Part shown: in pieces, positions 34,701 to 46,520 of the stretch
Numbering within the stretch: the stretch's first letter is position 1
Layout of the letters: every line of letters begins with the position of its first letter
DNA from: Channa striata
Taxonomy: Eukaryota; Chordata; Actinopteri; Anabantiformes; Channidae
Direction: 5' to 3'
Length of the DNA: 64,000 nucleotides
Assembly: GCA_033026295.1 (NCBI GenBank)
Contig: CM065183.1
Location: 17,191,157-17,255,156 of the forward strand
Program-made: the position numbers and the translations under genes
Notes under the pieces: generated by a model
What the model saw: the letters and a program-made list of their open reading frames with translations, nothing else
What the model was told of the DNA's origin: nothing
Databases searched by the model: none

Positions 34701-37700
34701 GGTTGGATTTATATTGTGTTTTTAAAAAAAGGAGGGTTGGGGTTAACCTACAACAAGCCTAAAAACAAAAATCAACATTGCTACCCCAAACCCGCTAATC
34801 GTTAAACGACCTGCCATTTTTTGATTGATAAAAGCAGTGACTATGCAATATAAAGTGCACTTTGTAAAGCAAAAAAAATCGCTTCAAATGCGTCTATTAC
34901 CTGCTACAGCTAATGAGCGCACTGGGAAATGGGAACTTACTATAGGCCACATAATTATTAAAATATTATTTATAAAAACTCAGTAAAAATCTCGATTGGC
35001 AGACGTCTGAACAGGATGTGTTTTACTGATTCTGCATTTTAGTTTACAAAAAATGAGATGTGTCCATATTTTTACCTGTGTGTATTTAGCTTCGGGTTCT
35101 AAATGCGCTTTATCCACGCCACTGACTAGTGGAGAGCTTGCTGGTGGGAAATTAGTCCTGTTTATAGCGCCCCATTCTTCTAGTTTGGCGCTGGGAAAGG
35201 ATGGAGTGTCACTAACTGTTTGGGCAAAAGAGAAAGAGAGAAGAGAGGAAAGTCAGAGAGGAGTTTGTAAGATTAGGGGAAAAAAAAGAGACCCGCACAG
35301 GCCGCTGCGTCTCATGCAAACACCGGGCCCAGGATGGCCAGGCTGCAGGAGACATAATAAACCCGGTGACATTTTACTCTGAAGCACCGCCATGTGTCCG
35401 TTTACGCACAAATAGCTCAGATGTCAGTGGACATTTGTGTGCGTAATTGATTTAAAATGGCTCGGCTCAATATCAGTTTCCAGTAATTTACATAATCTGA
35501 TCATTCCACTGTTTGTCTACAGTTGAGATGATACATTTTTAAATATATATAAAGATATAGATATTTTTCTTATTTTAGTCACTTTCCTCTTGTTAATCCA
35601 TGGACTTACCCCGAGCTCACGTTTTTCTGTGAAGGATTTTAACTAAGCGCTGAATATTAAGGGAAAGGTGAGAGGATCTGTGCTCAGCCCGAACGAGACT
35701 AAGCGGTTTTTTCTCGCTCTGGAGGATCAGACTGAGGCCCAGTTGAGAATGGAGAGAAGTAACGAGTCCCTGGTGGATCAGGGTCATCTTAACGCACCAA
35801 ACATCTTCATGTCCGCGGCAAATTAGATTTACTTCCACCGTTGACCTTGTTAGAGAGTTACGATGGGCAAACGAGCCCCCAATGCTACAAATGCGTAAAG
35901 ACCCTTTTTAAAAATAGCGTTTGGATTATGTGTTTTTTATGCATGCGATTAGATTCACTCGTAACTTTTAACTCATGTGTGCGCCTCAACTAAGACAGTT
36001 TCTAATATGAGGTTTGCAGATATTCCCTCACTTTTTCAGCTACTAGCTGCCATGTTTGCATTAATTCCAAAATGTGTTTTCTCAAACATCAGCCTGGTGG
36101 AATAATAATGGTGCAAATGAGCTCTCACGCCACTAAACGTAGGCTACTTACAGAACTTAACCGAGCATTTAAAACCTGCGCGGGCGCACAAACACACACA
36201 TCTGCTAATAATTTGGAAATGTATAGGTTGTTTTTAAAGGCAGCCTGTTAAAACACATTTCTCCTCCCGTGATTCGTCGCTGGTCTCGTCCTCACATGTG
36301 CCATGTTAGATGGCTGTTAGGTGAAGTGGAGGAGCCGGGGCGTGTTGCTGCACGGTCTGGCCCTGACAGCGGGGCTCCAGCAGTGGAGTGACAGCGTTTC
36401 CCCTCCTGCCCACTGGAAAAAAAGCTCTCCGAAAATCCCTTCCACAACACCGAGCCGACCATTAACACTGATTTACGCCGGATCCTGTTTCACTGTTTCC
36501 AAAACAGTTGTGGTCTTGTTAAGAGCAGCCAAAGTGATCTGGGCCTACCTGCATGTGACGCGCAATAAACACAACACGTGCAGCGTAAAATGTGAGCCGA
36601 GGCTTTTGGTTAAAATGGCTAAACACGCAGCTCTGCACAAAATGTCTGGCTTCAAGTCAAGGCAAACCCTCAGCAACCACCTCATTCTGATGCACTTCAT
36701 CTCACCGCCCCTCCGCTGTCCTAATATTCCACATCCGTCTCGCCATTATTGCTGCAGACCGGACCATCTGTTTCTCAACTAACCTGCCTTGCTTTCAAAT
36801 CAATATCAGCAGGCAGGTCAAACGGCATCTACGCTCTCTCCACAGAGGCCTCGGAGTTCATCATGTCCCGAAGAGTTACTTTTGGATGATTATAAAAACA
36901 ATTACAGTGACTAAAAAGCAAAATGAACGCGCACTTTTACGCGCCTAACGCCATCAAAACTTGGATAAATGTAGTGCAATAAAAAAAATGGAACCGCCCT
37001 CGATGCCCCCCTGCTTACTTTGTTGCTCTGTAATAGACCGTATCCCCAGAATATCTGTGACCGAGTGCGAGGAAGGCCATATCCTGTGCATGGCCATGTG
37101 TCCGGGAAGGGTGGGCATGCCAGGGGGAGTGGGCACCTTGGATGCCGGGTATGAGTATAGGTGGTTATAGGGTATCGTTGGTTGTGGCGGTGGGTGAGGC
37201 GCCTGCTTGCCCGACTCGTACTGGCTCTGCTGGGACAGATTCCCGATCTTGTTGCGGAGGATCCGACTGATGGAGCTGACGGAAGGAGGTTGAACTTATC
37301 GCAAACCCCGTCGGCGAGTAGCCTGTCCCGGATCTCCCAGGCAAAAATCCCCGGGTCTCTCTGCTTGTATGTCCGTATGTGCTTAACCACCGTGGGTGTG
37401 GTAACCCGCGGTTTGCTGCCTCCGATGGCCCCCGGGAGGATGGAGCCGGTCTCGTTGTAGCGGGCCAGGATCTTACTGACACAGCCGTGAGAGACGCGCA
37501 GCTGCCGGCTAATGTCACAGGGTCGAATCCCGAGCTGGGCCAGCTCAACTATCCGCAGCCGGATGGCGTTTGGGAGCGGCCTGCCGTTCACGAAAACACC
37601 GCCGAGCTGGTTCACCTCACCGAAGGCTGGCTCTGGTGTCAAAAACAAGCACACAAGAGAGCAGAACAATGAGACAGCGGCAACCAAACCGAGGCCCGCC

Positions 37701-38243
37701 ACAGATTTCTAATAAGCCGCTTTGATATTTCTTTCTATGAGCGAATCTGCTTACAGTCAGCCAGTAAAGGCAGTAAATGTGTATGTGTCGTTTAATCTAC
37801 TGATTCCACATTTCTGTCATGTGTACGAGCGCTGTGTAACCTGAAAGCTTCAACGTATTTACGACTTTTTAATCCATCTTTACGCGATCTTTGATCGAAT
37901 TTACCCCCCAAAATATGTTCAATCCAAAACAAAACTTCATCACTTCCACTTCTAACGTCTGAGTGAAAACTAACTGCTAACAGCTGACTGGAAGCTGCAC
38001 ACACACACACACACGCAGGACAAACTTCCCACCGATGCCCGGTGGCCAATGCCAACGCTCGTGCGTAAGTGACACACGCGGTAATTTGGTCTGCTGGTGT
38101 CTTCCCACTGGATTAACAGCTACACGGACCCGTCAAAGCATCCCAGATGTCCCCGTGAGTCCCCACTTCGCCGTGGGACACCGAGCCGTTCCCTGCATCC
38201 CTGACAAGAGAAAAACATTCGCTCCAACACTCAACTCACCCAT
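31463..38243 (-). CDS. pax9: Paired-box transcription factor Pax9, four coding exons, one frame break
   Basis: Pax9 is a nuclear paired-domain DNA-binding factor needed for pharyngeal pouch, tooth and axial skeleton development. Minus-strand exons are 38240-38243 (ATG G), 37019-37632, 35076-35215 and 31463-31717, all GT-AG. Allowing one missing base, they give 337 residues (human 341). The paired domain covers about residues 4-131, with EVNQLGGVFVNGRPLPNAIR at its start. The octapeptide HSVTDILG is at about 191-198. There is no homeodomain, as expected for the Pax1/9 group. The C-terminus reads SPHSCDIATPLAFKGM and ends SASVL. Exon 3 is 140 bp, the same length I recall for human. The reading frame breaks after Asn116 (37281-37288), where eight bases stand for nine. 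Both sides are otherwise perfectly conserved, so I treat this as an intact gene with a probable sequence error. It is head to head with nkx2.9. Confidence 0.95.
31718..35075 (-). other. pax9: pax9 intron 3 (3.4 kb)
   Basis: It contains a TG microsatellite (32583-32610) and a poly-T (about 33807-33822). A 185-codon minus-strand frame at 31845-32402 has no recognisable domain and lies wholly in the intron. Confidence 0.6.
32583..32610 (+). repeat. TG microsatellite in pax9 intron 3
   Basis: About 13 TG units followed by CACGCACAAG. Confidence 0.85.
35076..35215 (-). CDS. pax9: pax9 coding exon 3
   Basis: It starts after CCCAAACAG, completes an Ile codon, and reads SDTPSFPSAKLEEWGAINRT and on to EAKYTQ before GTAAAA. 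The length is 140 bp. The SAKLEEW and EAKYTQ motifs align with PKVEEW and EAKYGQ of human PAX9. Confidence 0.92.
35216..37018 (-). other. pax9: pax9 intron 2 (1.8 kb)
   Basis: It lies between GTAAGC and CCCAAACAG on the minus strand. No repeat or coding exon is seen. Confidence 0.7.
37019..37632 (-). CDS. pax9: pax9 coding exon 2 (paired box and octapeptide)
   Basis: The acceptor is TTTTGACACCAG and the donor GTAAGC. It encodes the whole paired domain and the HSVTDILGIRSIT segment. The length of 614 bp is one short of the multiple of three required by its splice phases. The frame shifts inside 37281-37288, just after CDKFN. Downstream, the other frame continues with conserved VSSISRILRNKIGNL. 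Confidence 0.93.
38240..38243 (-). CDS. pax9: pax9 coding exon 1 (ATG plus one base)
   Basis: On the minus strand the sequence reads TAACACC, ATGG, then donor GTGAGT. Joined to exon 2 (AG CCA GCC TTC GGT) it gives MEPAFGE, the known Pax9 N-terminus. This choice of start is therefore supported by the splice phase. The 5' UTR continues to higher coordinates. Confidence 0.9.
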
Positions 38244-38459
38244 GGTGTTAAAGCCGCAAATGAAGAACACGGTGTCCGGTTTGTGCCTCCTGCGTGGATC
38301 CTGCCCCGCGTCCAGCGTGTCCACTGTCCAAAACCGCGTCCAAGAAAATCTTCTTGTGCGACAAGGAACAAGAGGGACAAAACTCTCGGTCTGTTTCCTG
38401 ACGGCGCTGGAGACAGGCTTACATTTCAATCTGTTGAAATCAGGAGGCCGGACTTCCAA

Positions 38460-38580
38460 CTCTTCTCTCCCGCTGATTGGCTCCGCTCTCCAATAGCGTT
38501 CCGAGTTTGCGGAGAGCAGCGTTGCGATTGGTCCAAAACTTTTGACATGACGCGTCCACAGTGATCACCCCCAATCGCCT
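38460..38580 (-). promoter_or_regulatory. CCAAT-box cluster upstream of pax9
   Basis: Four CCAAT pentamers lie in 100 bp, 230-340 bases upstream of the pax9 ATG. They are ATTGG at 38476-38480 and 38527-38531 and CCAAT at 38490-38494 and 38571-38575. Both orientations occur. No clear TATA box is seen. The arrangement suggests an NF-Y-type, TATA-less pax9 promoter. The transcription start is not resolved. Confidence 0.5.
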
Positions 38581-40083
38581 TTCCTGCCTCGCAGAGCTGG
38601 AGACGCACCACCATGAATGCGTTTGTTATTGACACAGAGTGTGCGAGTATAAAGTAATATCAGGATCTGGGATCAGGTCCGTCACGTTTTTAACTGTGGC
38701 ATCGAGCCAAATAAAAAGATGTGTAAAAAAACAAACAAACAAAAAAAAAAAACAGTGGGGGGCCTTCACAAGGAAAACCCACCAGAGTAAAAGCAGCCTC
38801 CAAAAAAGCATAAATGTGTTCATCTCACCCCCAGTTGTCTATCGCTGCTTTTAATTGTATTTTCCTGGTGGTTTTTTATAACAGCAGGAGCAGCAGCAGC
38901 AACCCTTTCAAAATAAAATACTACGAAAACAACAAGGCAGCAAACCTGACATTAGGTGGCTTTACGCTCCGCCATCCTTCATGTCAACCTTTAAATGGCA
39001 TCATTAAGGAAATGAGAGGAGCCGGATGATTGGGTCTGAGTAACGCGTTTAGCTGCGTGATGTCGCTAAATTGTATCTTCGTGCTTCGAAGGATTATTGT
39101 TCGTGTTCTGCATCAAGAATCGACCACGGTGACCACGATGTTTAACTAAAAATGAAACGATCAAAATGTTTAACATTTGAAAAAAAAGCTGGTCCTGCAG
39201 TTTAAAAAAAATGGCCGAGTAGAGCCATTGTTAGAATTTATCTTGGGCCAATATTAAATTAAATATCATTTGGTTTGTTTATGTAAAACATAGTCAAATA
39301 ATTCTTAGCTTCATTGAAATGTTAATTCCATATTGTCTGTCCATTGATTTATTGTAAGGCTTTGCGCCGGACAGGCCGAATGATGCCGTTATTTGCCAGT
39401 TACACACAACAAGCGTCAAGGATGTGCACCTTTCAGATTTTGTATAATGAAGTAATAAAGAAATTAACTTTTATGTCTTGACTTTTTTATATACATATTT
39501 ACCCAACAGACTCGGTGTTTGCAAAACATTATGTTAAAACGGGATTACGTTTCCCTCGCGGGCCGCTGGCTTCAAAGAAAACCCACTTGCAAGCAATGAA
39601 GAAGATTTGTTGCTCCGCGACACGAGAAACAAACACACGCCATAACTTTGCGCCTTCGCTCTCTCCCCGGTTTGACACATGCTTTGGGTTTCCTCGTGTC
39701 ATATTTTAAAAAGGCCACGGCGCATGACTGACCTTCATCTCCGAACAACCCCAGGGATCAACATCAAATGGCGCTCCCTCACAGCCGTGCAATTAGGAAT
39801 ATTGTTGAAAGCAACTACAGACTTTAAAGAGCGAAGAGGCTGCGAGGAGCCAAACTGTACACAAACTCTTCCGCAGTGTTTGTTTCAGCACGCTCCGTAA
39901 ACCTTCCTCCTCATCCATTTTATTCAGGCTCCCCACCTTTTCAGGATGCCACAGTTTGCACTTGACAGTTTTCTGTGTTTTTCCTGGTAGTAGAAAATGT
40001 TTTGTTTTGCCCAAAAACAACCAACTTATTTGCTCATTCTCATAAATTTACTAGAGTGTGTGTGTGTCACCGCCTGCCCCCCC

Positions 40084-40109
40084 AACACACACACACACAC
40101 ACACACACT
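40084..40109 (+). repeat. CA microsatellite
   Basis: About 13 CA units after a C-rich stretch, upstream of pax9. Confidence 0.8.
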
Positions 40110-43100
40110 GCTCAGCTCCCAAGCCACTAATGCGTCTAGGATAATGTTTACCGTGGGGAAACGGGCTCAACGTGTTTCCATTGTGGTGCCACCGGTGGCT
40201 GAAATAACCAAAGGTCAATGGTGAGGGATTAAAGGTCTGTGCAAACTGCTACATCTTCCTCATCTTTACTGAGCTGACATGCGTCTGCCTCCGTCATATA
40301 ACAAACGTCCAACCTGAGAGACACAAAAAGCAGCTGTCATATGTGTCACTTATACGTTCATCAGATTAGTTACAACACACAACTAGAAGTTACCATTCAG
40401 TCACATAAATATTTGCAGGTAATTTAAATTATCGTTGAAAAAAATCCTATTTATTACTTTCTTACTATTATGTGATTACCACAGATAATCATGTTACTAG
40501 GTCCGATCAAAACGATTATTACAATGTTTATAATCAGCCAAAACGACTGTTTAATATTAAAAATAAAGTATATAATTTTAAAGTTCCATATGCTAATAAG
40601 TGAATATGTTGCTTTTGAAGTAAATGGAGTGTTTACATACGCTGTGTATGTAAAGTATAATCAGTCTTATTTAAGACGAGTTAAGACACCGGCTTTTTTG
40701 GTTGGGTTTTTTTTTTTTTTTTTTTTGGTTATTTTTCCTGCGTCCATGAACGCCACGCACATTCTCACGGACCTCCACGCATGATTTCCAGACTCTGCAC
40801 GGCTGTCACATGCCTGTGCTGTTCACAAGGCCAAAATCACCCATGTCGAATCGAGCTGTTCATGCGCCTGTGAAGGCGATGCCTCACTTGTCAGATAAAG
40901 TGTGTGACGGCGAAGTCAAAGTCTTTCCGTTGCTCTGTTTAGGACGGACTATTCCCTGGGACAGTGGCTCGTCCTATCACCTGAAGTTTCATGTGTGTGT
41001 GTCATACATTTTAATTCAACATTATCGGTGTCTGTGAATGCGTTTAATGCTACATATTGCAGAGTGTTATGGATTTTGTGGTTATACACTGCAGGTACGA
41101 TGACAGCAGCTCTGCATGACACGGTCTCCATCATCTGTGACGTAATGCTTTATGGCCATTTGGTAAATAATATCATTACTTGAGTTTGTTGCAGTAAAGT
41201 GATCTGCGGCCCCTGGTTTTTAACTCTGACGTTATTATCCCTCTCTGTAAAAAAATAAATGAACGCAAATAATTGCAGTGATGCGTTTCAACGTTCTTGA
41301 TAGCGAGAAAATTTGACCGTTTTAATAAAACTCTGCTAATAATTAGTAACAATGTAATGATAATATTTCCCCAGGTGGATGATTTGCATTGATTTTATTT
41401 CCATTTTTTTCCACAGATGTGTCCTCTGTGTAAATTTAATGGCAATGATGGATGCAGCCTGTGCGTGAATCTGACAAACCTCTTCTGTGTGGAAACGTGC
41501 ACTTGTTCTCGTCCATTCAGTGTGATGGAAAAAAGGTGCAGACTAAATATATAGAAATTCTTTGCTCTCATCCAGTTTTCTTTATTTAAGTTAAAATTAG
41601 ACTGATAGTTAAAGACAAATTGAACATTATATGAAGCCACTGACAGTCAGGTCAAAGACTAAACTATAATTTAAAATGTTTTTTTACGATCTAATGTGCC
41701 TAAATATTTATCATCGTCACCCACTCTGAGGGATTAATTTTTTTTTAATTAACACATCAGCCTTTTTTTTTAAGGAAACCTGTTGATATTACTGCAAAGC
41801 CAATTTAAATATCCTCACTTATAGATTATTGCGGCTCCAGACTTTATTTCTTTTTGGCACCACAAAAGATTTAGAGGAGAGAAAAGTGCTTTGCCAAAAA
41901 CCACCTGAGTTTGTTTACTTCAGCTCGCATTTGGGCACTCCCACCTCAGCTATCTTCTTCGTGTGTGAACAAAGCGACTTAACAACCTTTTTTGTGTTGT
42001 TTGTGTTTAATTTGCACATTTTCGACAAGCGGAGACATGAGAAACATATTTTCTCAGCACAGAAAAGGCATTAGGCTGCTACCTGTGTGCTTTCTAAAGC
42101 GGAGACACGTCGATCAACGCAACTTAAATGTGAATCAGATAAATAAAAATAGTTGCAGATTGCTGCAGGATTTGGAATAAGTCTAAGCAAAATAATCAAC
42201 TGGGTAAATATAATGACAATGCGCTGTATAGTCAGTGGCTTTATGGTCTCAAGCAAAACGGCCAAAAACAGGCAATAACGTAAATAATTGCTAATTAAAA
42301 ATTTTACATAGATAAGTTTCATGGTGTCATTACTCCAGTGCATCCAAAAATAATATAAACGCATCCAAAATTAAATGTCAACTCAGTTTAAATATCTACA
42401 ACAGCCACTTTGATTTAATAATATAATATTAATAATAATAACAAGCGACAATTCCGTGATATTGTCACAAAATTAAAAGATTTGTACATTTTGCTCTGAG
42501 GCAAAACAGCCTTGAAAATCGAAACATTAAACTGGGACATATAATTATTTAAACTAGTTTCATATTGTGCATCAGCACCTGTCAAGCTGGCTCTTCTCTG
42601 ATGATGATGATGATGATATTGATGATTATGATAACGAGGAGGTGTGCGGCGTGTCTACCATCATGTTTCACCAAACAGACTCTTACGCCTTTGATCCAGT
42701 TCAGAAGAAGCAGGTCACTAGTGTCTTTCTTTCATCTGGTTTATTTGATGTAATCTGAGCCACCAAACTTCACTTCTCTCGTTTTTAGTCTCTTGCCAGA
42801 AGATTATAGTAAAATAATCTGCATCTAACGGCACGGCTGAAGACACAAATAAATAAACTAAGTCACTGACATAACCAGGGCGGTGCTGTTTGAAACCATT
42901 ATCATAAAATCCAACTACACAAGAAATCAAGCATCATGGCTAAATTAGCACATAATGGTGGAATTATTATTATTATTTTAATCCAACTGTAAAAGCACCT
43001 AATATGTTTTGTCTGCTGTGATAATCATCTGTAATATGATAAATAGGATATAGGATATTTAAACTCGTGACATTTCTATCACTTTTAGTCCTAAACACAT

Positions 43101-44735
43101 CTGCAGAAACTGGATTTACACTGAAGCGCTTTGGCTGCAGTCTGTGTGGTCCAAACACGGCGCGGGGCAGATTCTCATATCAGTAACTCGCTGACTCTGT
43201 GCGGCCCAGATTATCCGTGGAGGGAGCAGCAGAGCGGTGAAAGCAGTGGTCCCAGTTCCCGGTGTACTATTACCAGTTCGATCCTGTGGGGAAATCCAAA
43301 GTTACCACTAACTAGGGGTTGGAGGTCTGTCATCGTCATTGTCCTAAAACTGACGGACGAATGCAGCAAGATGCGCGCACGCAGCAGTTTGTCCCCACGA
43401 CCGTCACGGATCCGGCTTATTTACGCAAAGGAGGAAGTAGTTTGATAAGGACAAGAGGGGCTTCAATGCGTGTGTGTGTGTTGGGGGGCGTATCATGCCG
43501 TGGATGCCTCGAAAATAACCCCCACTGATGACTCTTTGCAGGCCAAACTCGAGTTGACACCATTAAAGTCTTCTGCAGGTTAGCGCGTCTCCCGGCCCGA
43601 GCGGCCCGGTAACTTTAGTGCGGCCTTAATGAGGACCAACGTGGGTTAACGACGTATGTAGACGCGTTTCAGGGGCCAGCCTGGGTTTCAGCAGAGAGGG
43701 TCAAAAAGAAATATTTACGACACTTTTAAGCATACATCACTTTGACATCTGTTCGTCGAGCACCTGGCATCCATTAGGATGAAATATTTCATTCTACCTC
43801 ATTTGGAGTCCTCTTTGTCCCCAGCTGAGGACACTGGGACAGACTCTCTGCCTTTACTGTGCGTTCACGCGGAGATTACTTTGTGCAGAAAAGTGCAAAT
43901 GGGGTGTTGATGCAGACCACACGGCCGCGTTCTGCGTTACAGCGGAGGAATCCTTGAGTCATACCTGGATTGGACCTGCATTAAATTCCCTCATCCATTA
44001 AAATCCTTGCATAAGCGCAGAAACATTCCTGCAATTAGTCATGTTCGGGCACACAAGCTTTAGGTTTTTACACAATGTTATTGGATTACTAAGTGCACGG
44101 AGTGTTCAGTATCCTCATAAACAAACACAGGTCGACGGGAGTCAGATGGATAATGTCAGTGAGACCTGAGAGAAACTACTAGTCCTCTGTTATTTTTGTG
44201 TATAATTAGGAGCCTGACGCCAGGAAATAAAACGAATACAGCTTCAAAATGAGAGACATTAGAATAAAGTTGCATCGTTGTTCTTTTTCACTGAAAGCTA
44301 CAGTTGAATAATGTGTGTGACGTAATTCTCATAACTCAATGAAGAACCCCGTTTTTCTCAATATAACCTCACATTACCGAGGCCTCTGCGTGCAGCGGCT
44401 CCTCACACGGGGATGAGGTGAGGCGGCTGCGTTTAGTTGCATCTTTTTCAATAATATGCTGCATGTTCGTGGAATGTTAAGCAGGAAATTTTGGCAGAAG
44501 CATCAGGTCCAGTGAGGTGAGCTGGCTGAGTCAGAGGCACCGTGATTAGGGGAAGCAGCCAGACACTGGATCGGCTGTTCCCTGATTAAAACGTGACGAG
44601 GAACGAACTGCTCACCTCTGTCTCCTTTAATCCTCTGGAGTGTCCTTGTGTGTCCTTGCTGGTCACGTGTGTCCACTGAAGTTCATTGATGCTGCTGATT
44701 CAGCTCACGCAGCCGGTTTATTCCAAAGTCCAGTG

Positions 44736-44749
44736 GCGCCATCTGGTGG
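44736..44749 (-). promoter_or_regulatory. Perfect CTCF-consensus motif between pax9 and nkx2.9
   Basis: The minus strand reads CCACCAGATGGCGC, matching all 14 positions of the vertebrate CTCF core CCASYAGRKGGCRS. It lies 6.5 kb from the pax9 ATG and 4.8 kb from the nkx2.9 ATG. It is a candidate insulator separating the two divergently transcribed genes. Confidence 0.5.
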
Positions 44750-46279
44750 ATACATAGAGATAAAATAAGACAAAATTTAAACCACAGGAATAAAAGCACA
44801 TATTAAATTATCTGGACAGCTAAATATGGATATATTGTATTGGTTTTGACTGGTTACATTTACGCATGGCTCCAAATGCAGTATGATTTTAGGTTTAAGG
44901 CTGTAATTTTTAAACATGGAAAGTTCTGTGTCTTTCTCTGCATTTTATCTAACATTCTTCTGCTTCTTCCTATGAAAATATGTTGAGTTCTTGCCCCGAA
45001 TCTACAGTATATACAGTTAATAACTGCTTGATCTGATATTGGTAATGCCTGAGTAACTGGTCACTCTCCCGTTTCAGCCACTGGTCTGGATGGTAGCTGT
45101 GTAAACTGAGTAGAAAACCAAGAGGACGTGATCTCGTCCACAGTTTCAACTCTCACAACACCCGGAGGAATCATCCTTTCAGGCAGCAGTTCGTGTCTGC
45201 AACGTGTTTTCACAGATCTCTGCTGAGGAGAGGCACCGAGGAGCCACAGATCACACATTAGCAGAAACCCCTCACGATTTACCTTCCAAAAAAGGGCTGA
45301 AGTGGATTTAAATTCCTCATATTTATGGGAGGGGATTGTGCGTCCTGTAGAGGGCAACCAAGTACCACACATTTCACAGCGTGAGGTCTGAAGATGCTGT
45401 TTGTGCTCAGAATTAGGGGGTTAGAGAGAAAGTGACACACTGGCTACTCATAATCCCAGAGTTTTTACAAGGTTGAAAAAGTACAGAAAAAAAAAAAAAC
45501 TCGTTACAGCCTCATATCTCCCTGCCAGGTCAAATGTGTTCAAACAGGCCAACATGCAGAGAGCTCTCTGAAACACAGATTGTTGCAATTTATTCTGATC
45601 ATCCAACGTTTAACGAGGAAAACGTGTATTATTATAGTTTTTTTTACTGACTGTTCAATTTGAAACCATATTCACCTGTGCAGACTCATAATTGTAACTA
45701 ATTGTCCAACTAATCATAATCAAAACATTCTAAATCTTTTAAATGCTTTTTCGTCTATATAATTATTTTTATTTTTAAGCAATATTGAGATATTTTTCTT
45801 GACTTGGCTGAAAGATAATTAAGTTGTTAAGAGACAGATATAAACACTCATGGCCTGTGGTGATGGCACACCTAAAACCAGTCAACTCAAGAGAAAGTGG
45901 TATCTAATTATTTTCCAACTTGTTTTTATGCCTGAGGAAAGTAACTGAAGTTTTTTTAATGTGTAATCAGAGCAATGACTAACCACTGCTTTTATTATTT
46001 GGACCTAGATAAATATTGGATCATTCATCATGCACACAGAACTTGGAACAGCTCACACACCAAATCACTTGCAGGTTAACGTTCTCTTGGTGATAGTAAT
46101 TGGATTTTCCCAGTGTTTACCATGTTGTTTTATGTGCTTTTGCTGTTAATTTGTCTGCTCCAGCATCCATCTCCTTTTATGGTTTCGTATCTCCCTTTTA
46201 TGAAAATCCCTTGGCCACACAGTGGTTTTTTTGTGCCTTAAAGCACCGTACAAACAAATCTGACTTTTTGACACACGCT

Positions 46280-46520
46280 CACTGAGCGTCAAACGCACAG
46301 CTGCTGCGTGGTCAAGCAGCCTCACAAGACCCCGGGTTTACTGCAGAGAGAGCGATGTGTGTGCCAAGTAATTATCCCCCGCAGCCCCTCTACAAAATGC
46401 TAATGGTATTTACAGGACAGGCCGAGGGAGAAGGGAGAGGACACCAGCGGCAGGTGCAGCTGCTGAAGCACGATGCTGCACTGAGCCATCACACAGCTCT
46501 GGGGAGGAACAGAGGGGTCA
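46280..46520. promoter_or_regulatory. Candidate conserved non-coding element upstream of nkx2.9
   Basis: This is GC-richer, repeat-free sequence with GCCAAGTAATTATC, AATGCTAATGGTATTTAC and several CAGCTG-type E-boxes (CACAGCTGCTG, GTGCAGCTGCTG). It contrasts with the AT-rich neighbourhood. It is inferred only. Confidence 0.25.

Noticed and set aside
37161..37460. Plus-strand frames across the pax9 paired box
   Set aside because: Antisense shadows of a strongly conserved minus-strand exon.
42600..42630. ATG-repeat run encoding Met/Asp-rich peptides in overlapping frames
   Set aside because: Simple trinucleotide repeat. The peptides are repeat artefacts.
45061..45372. 103-codon minus-strand frame between pax9 and nkx2.9
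   Set aside because: No start context, splice sites or known motif. Length is within chance for this window.
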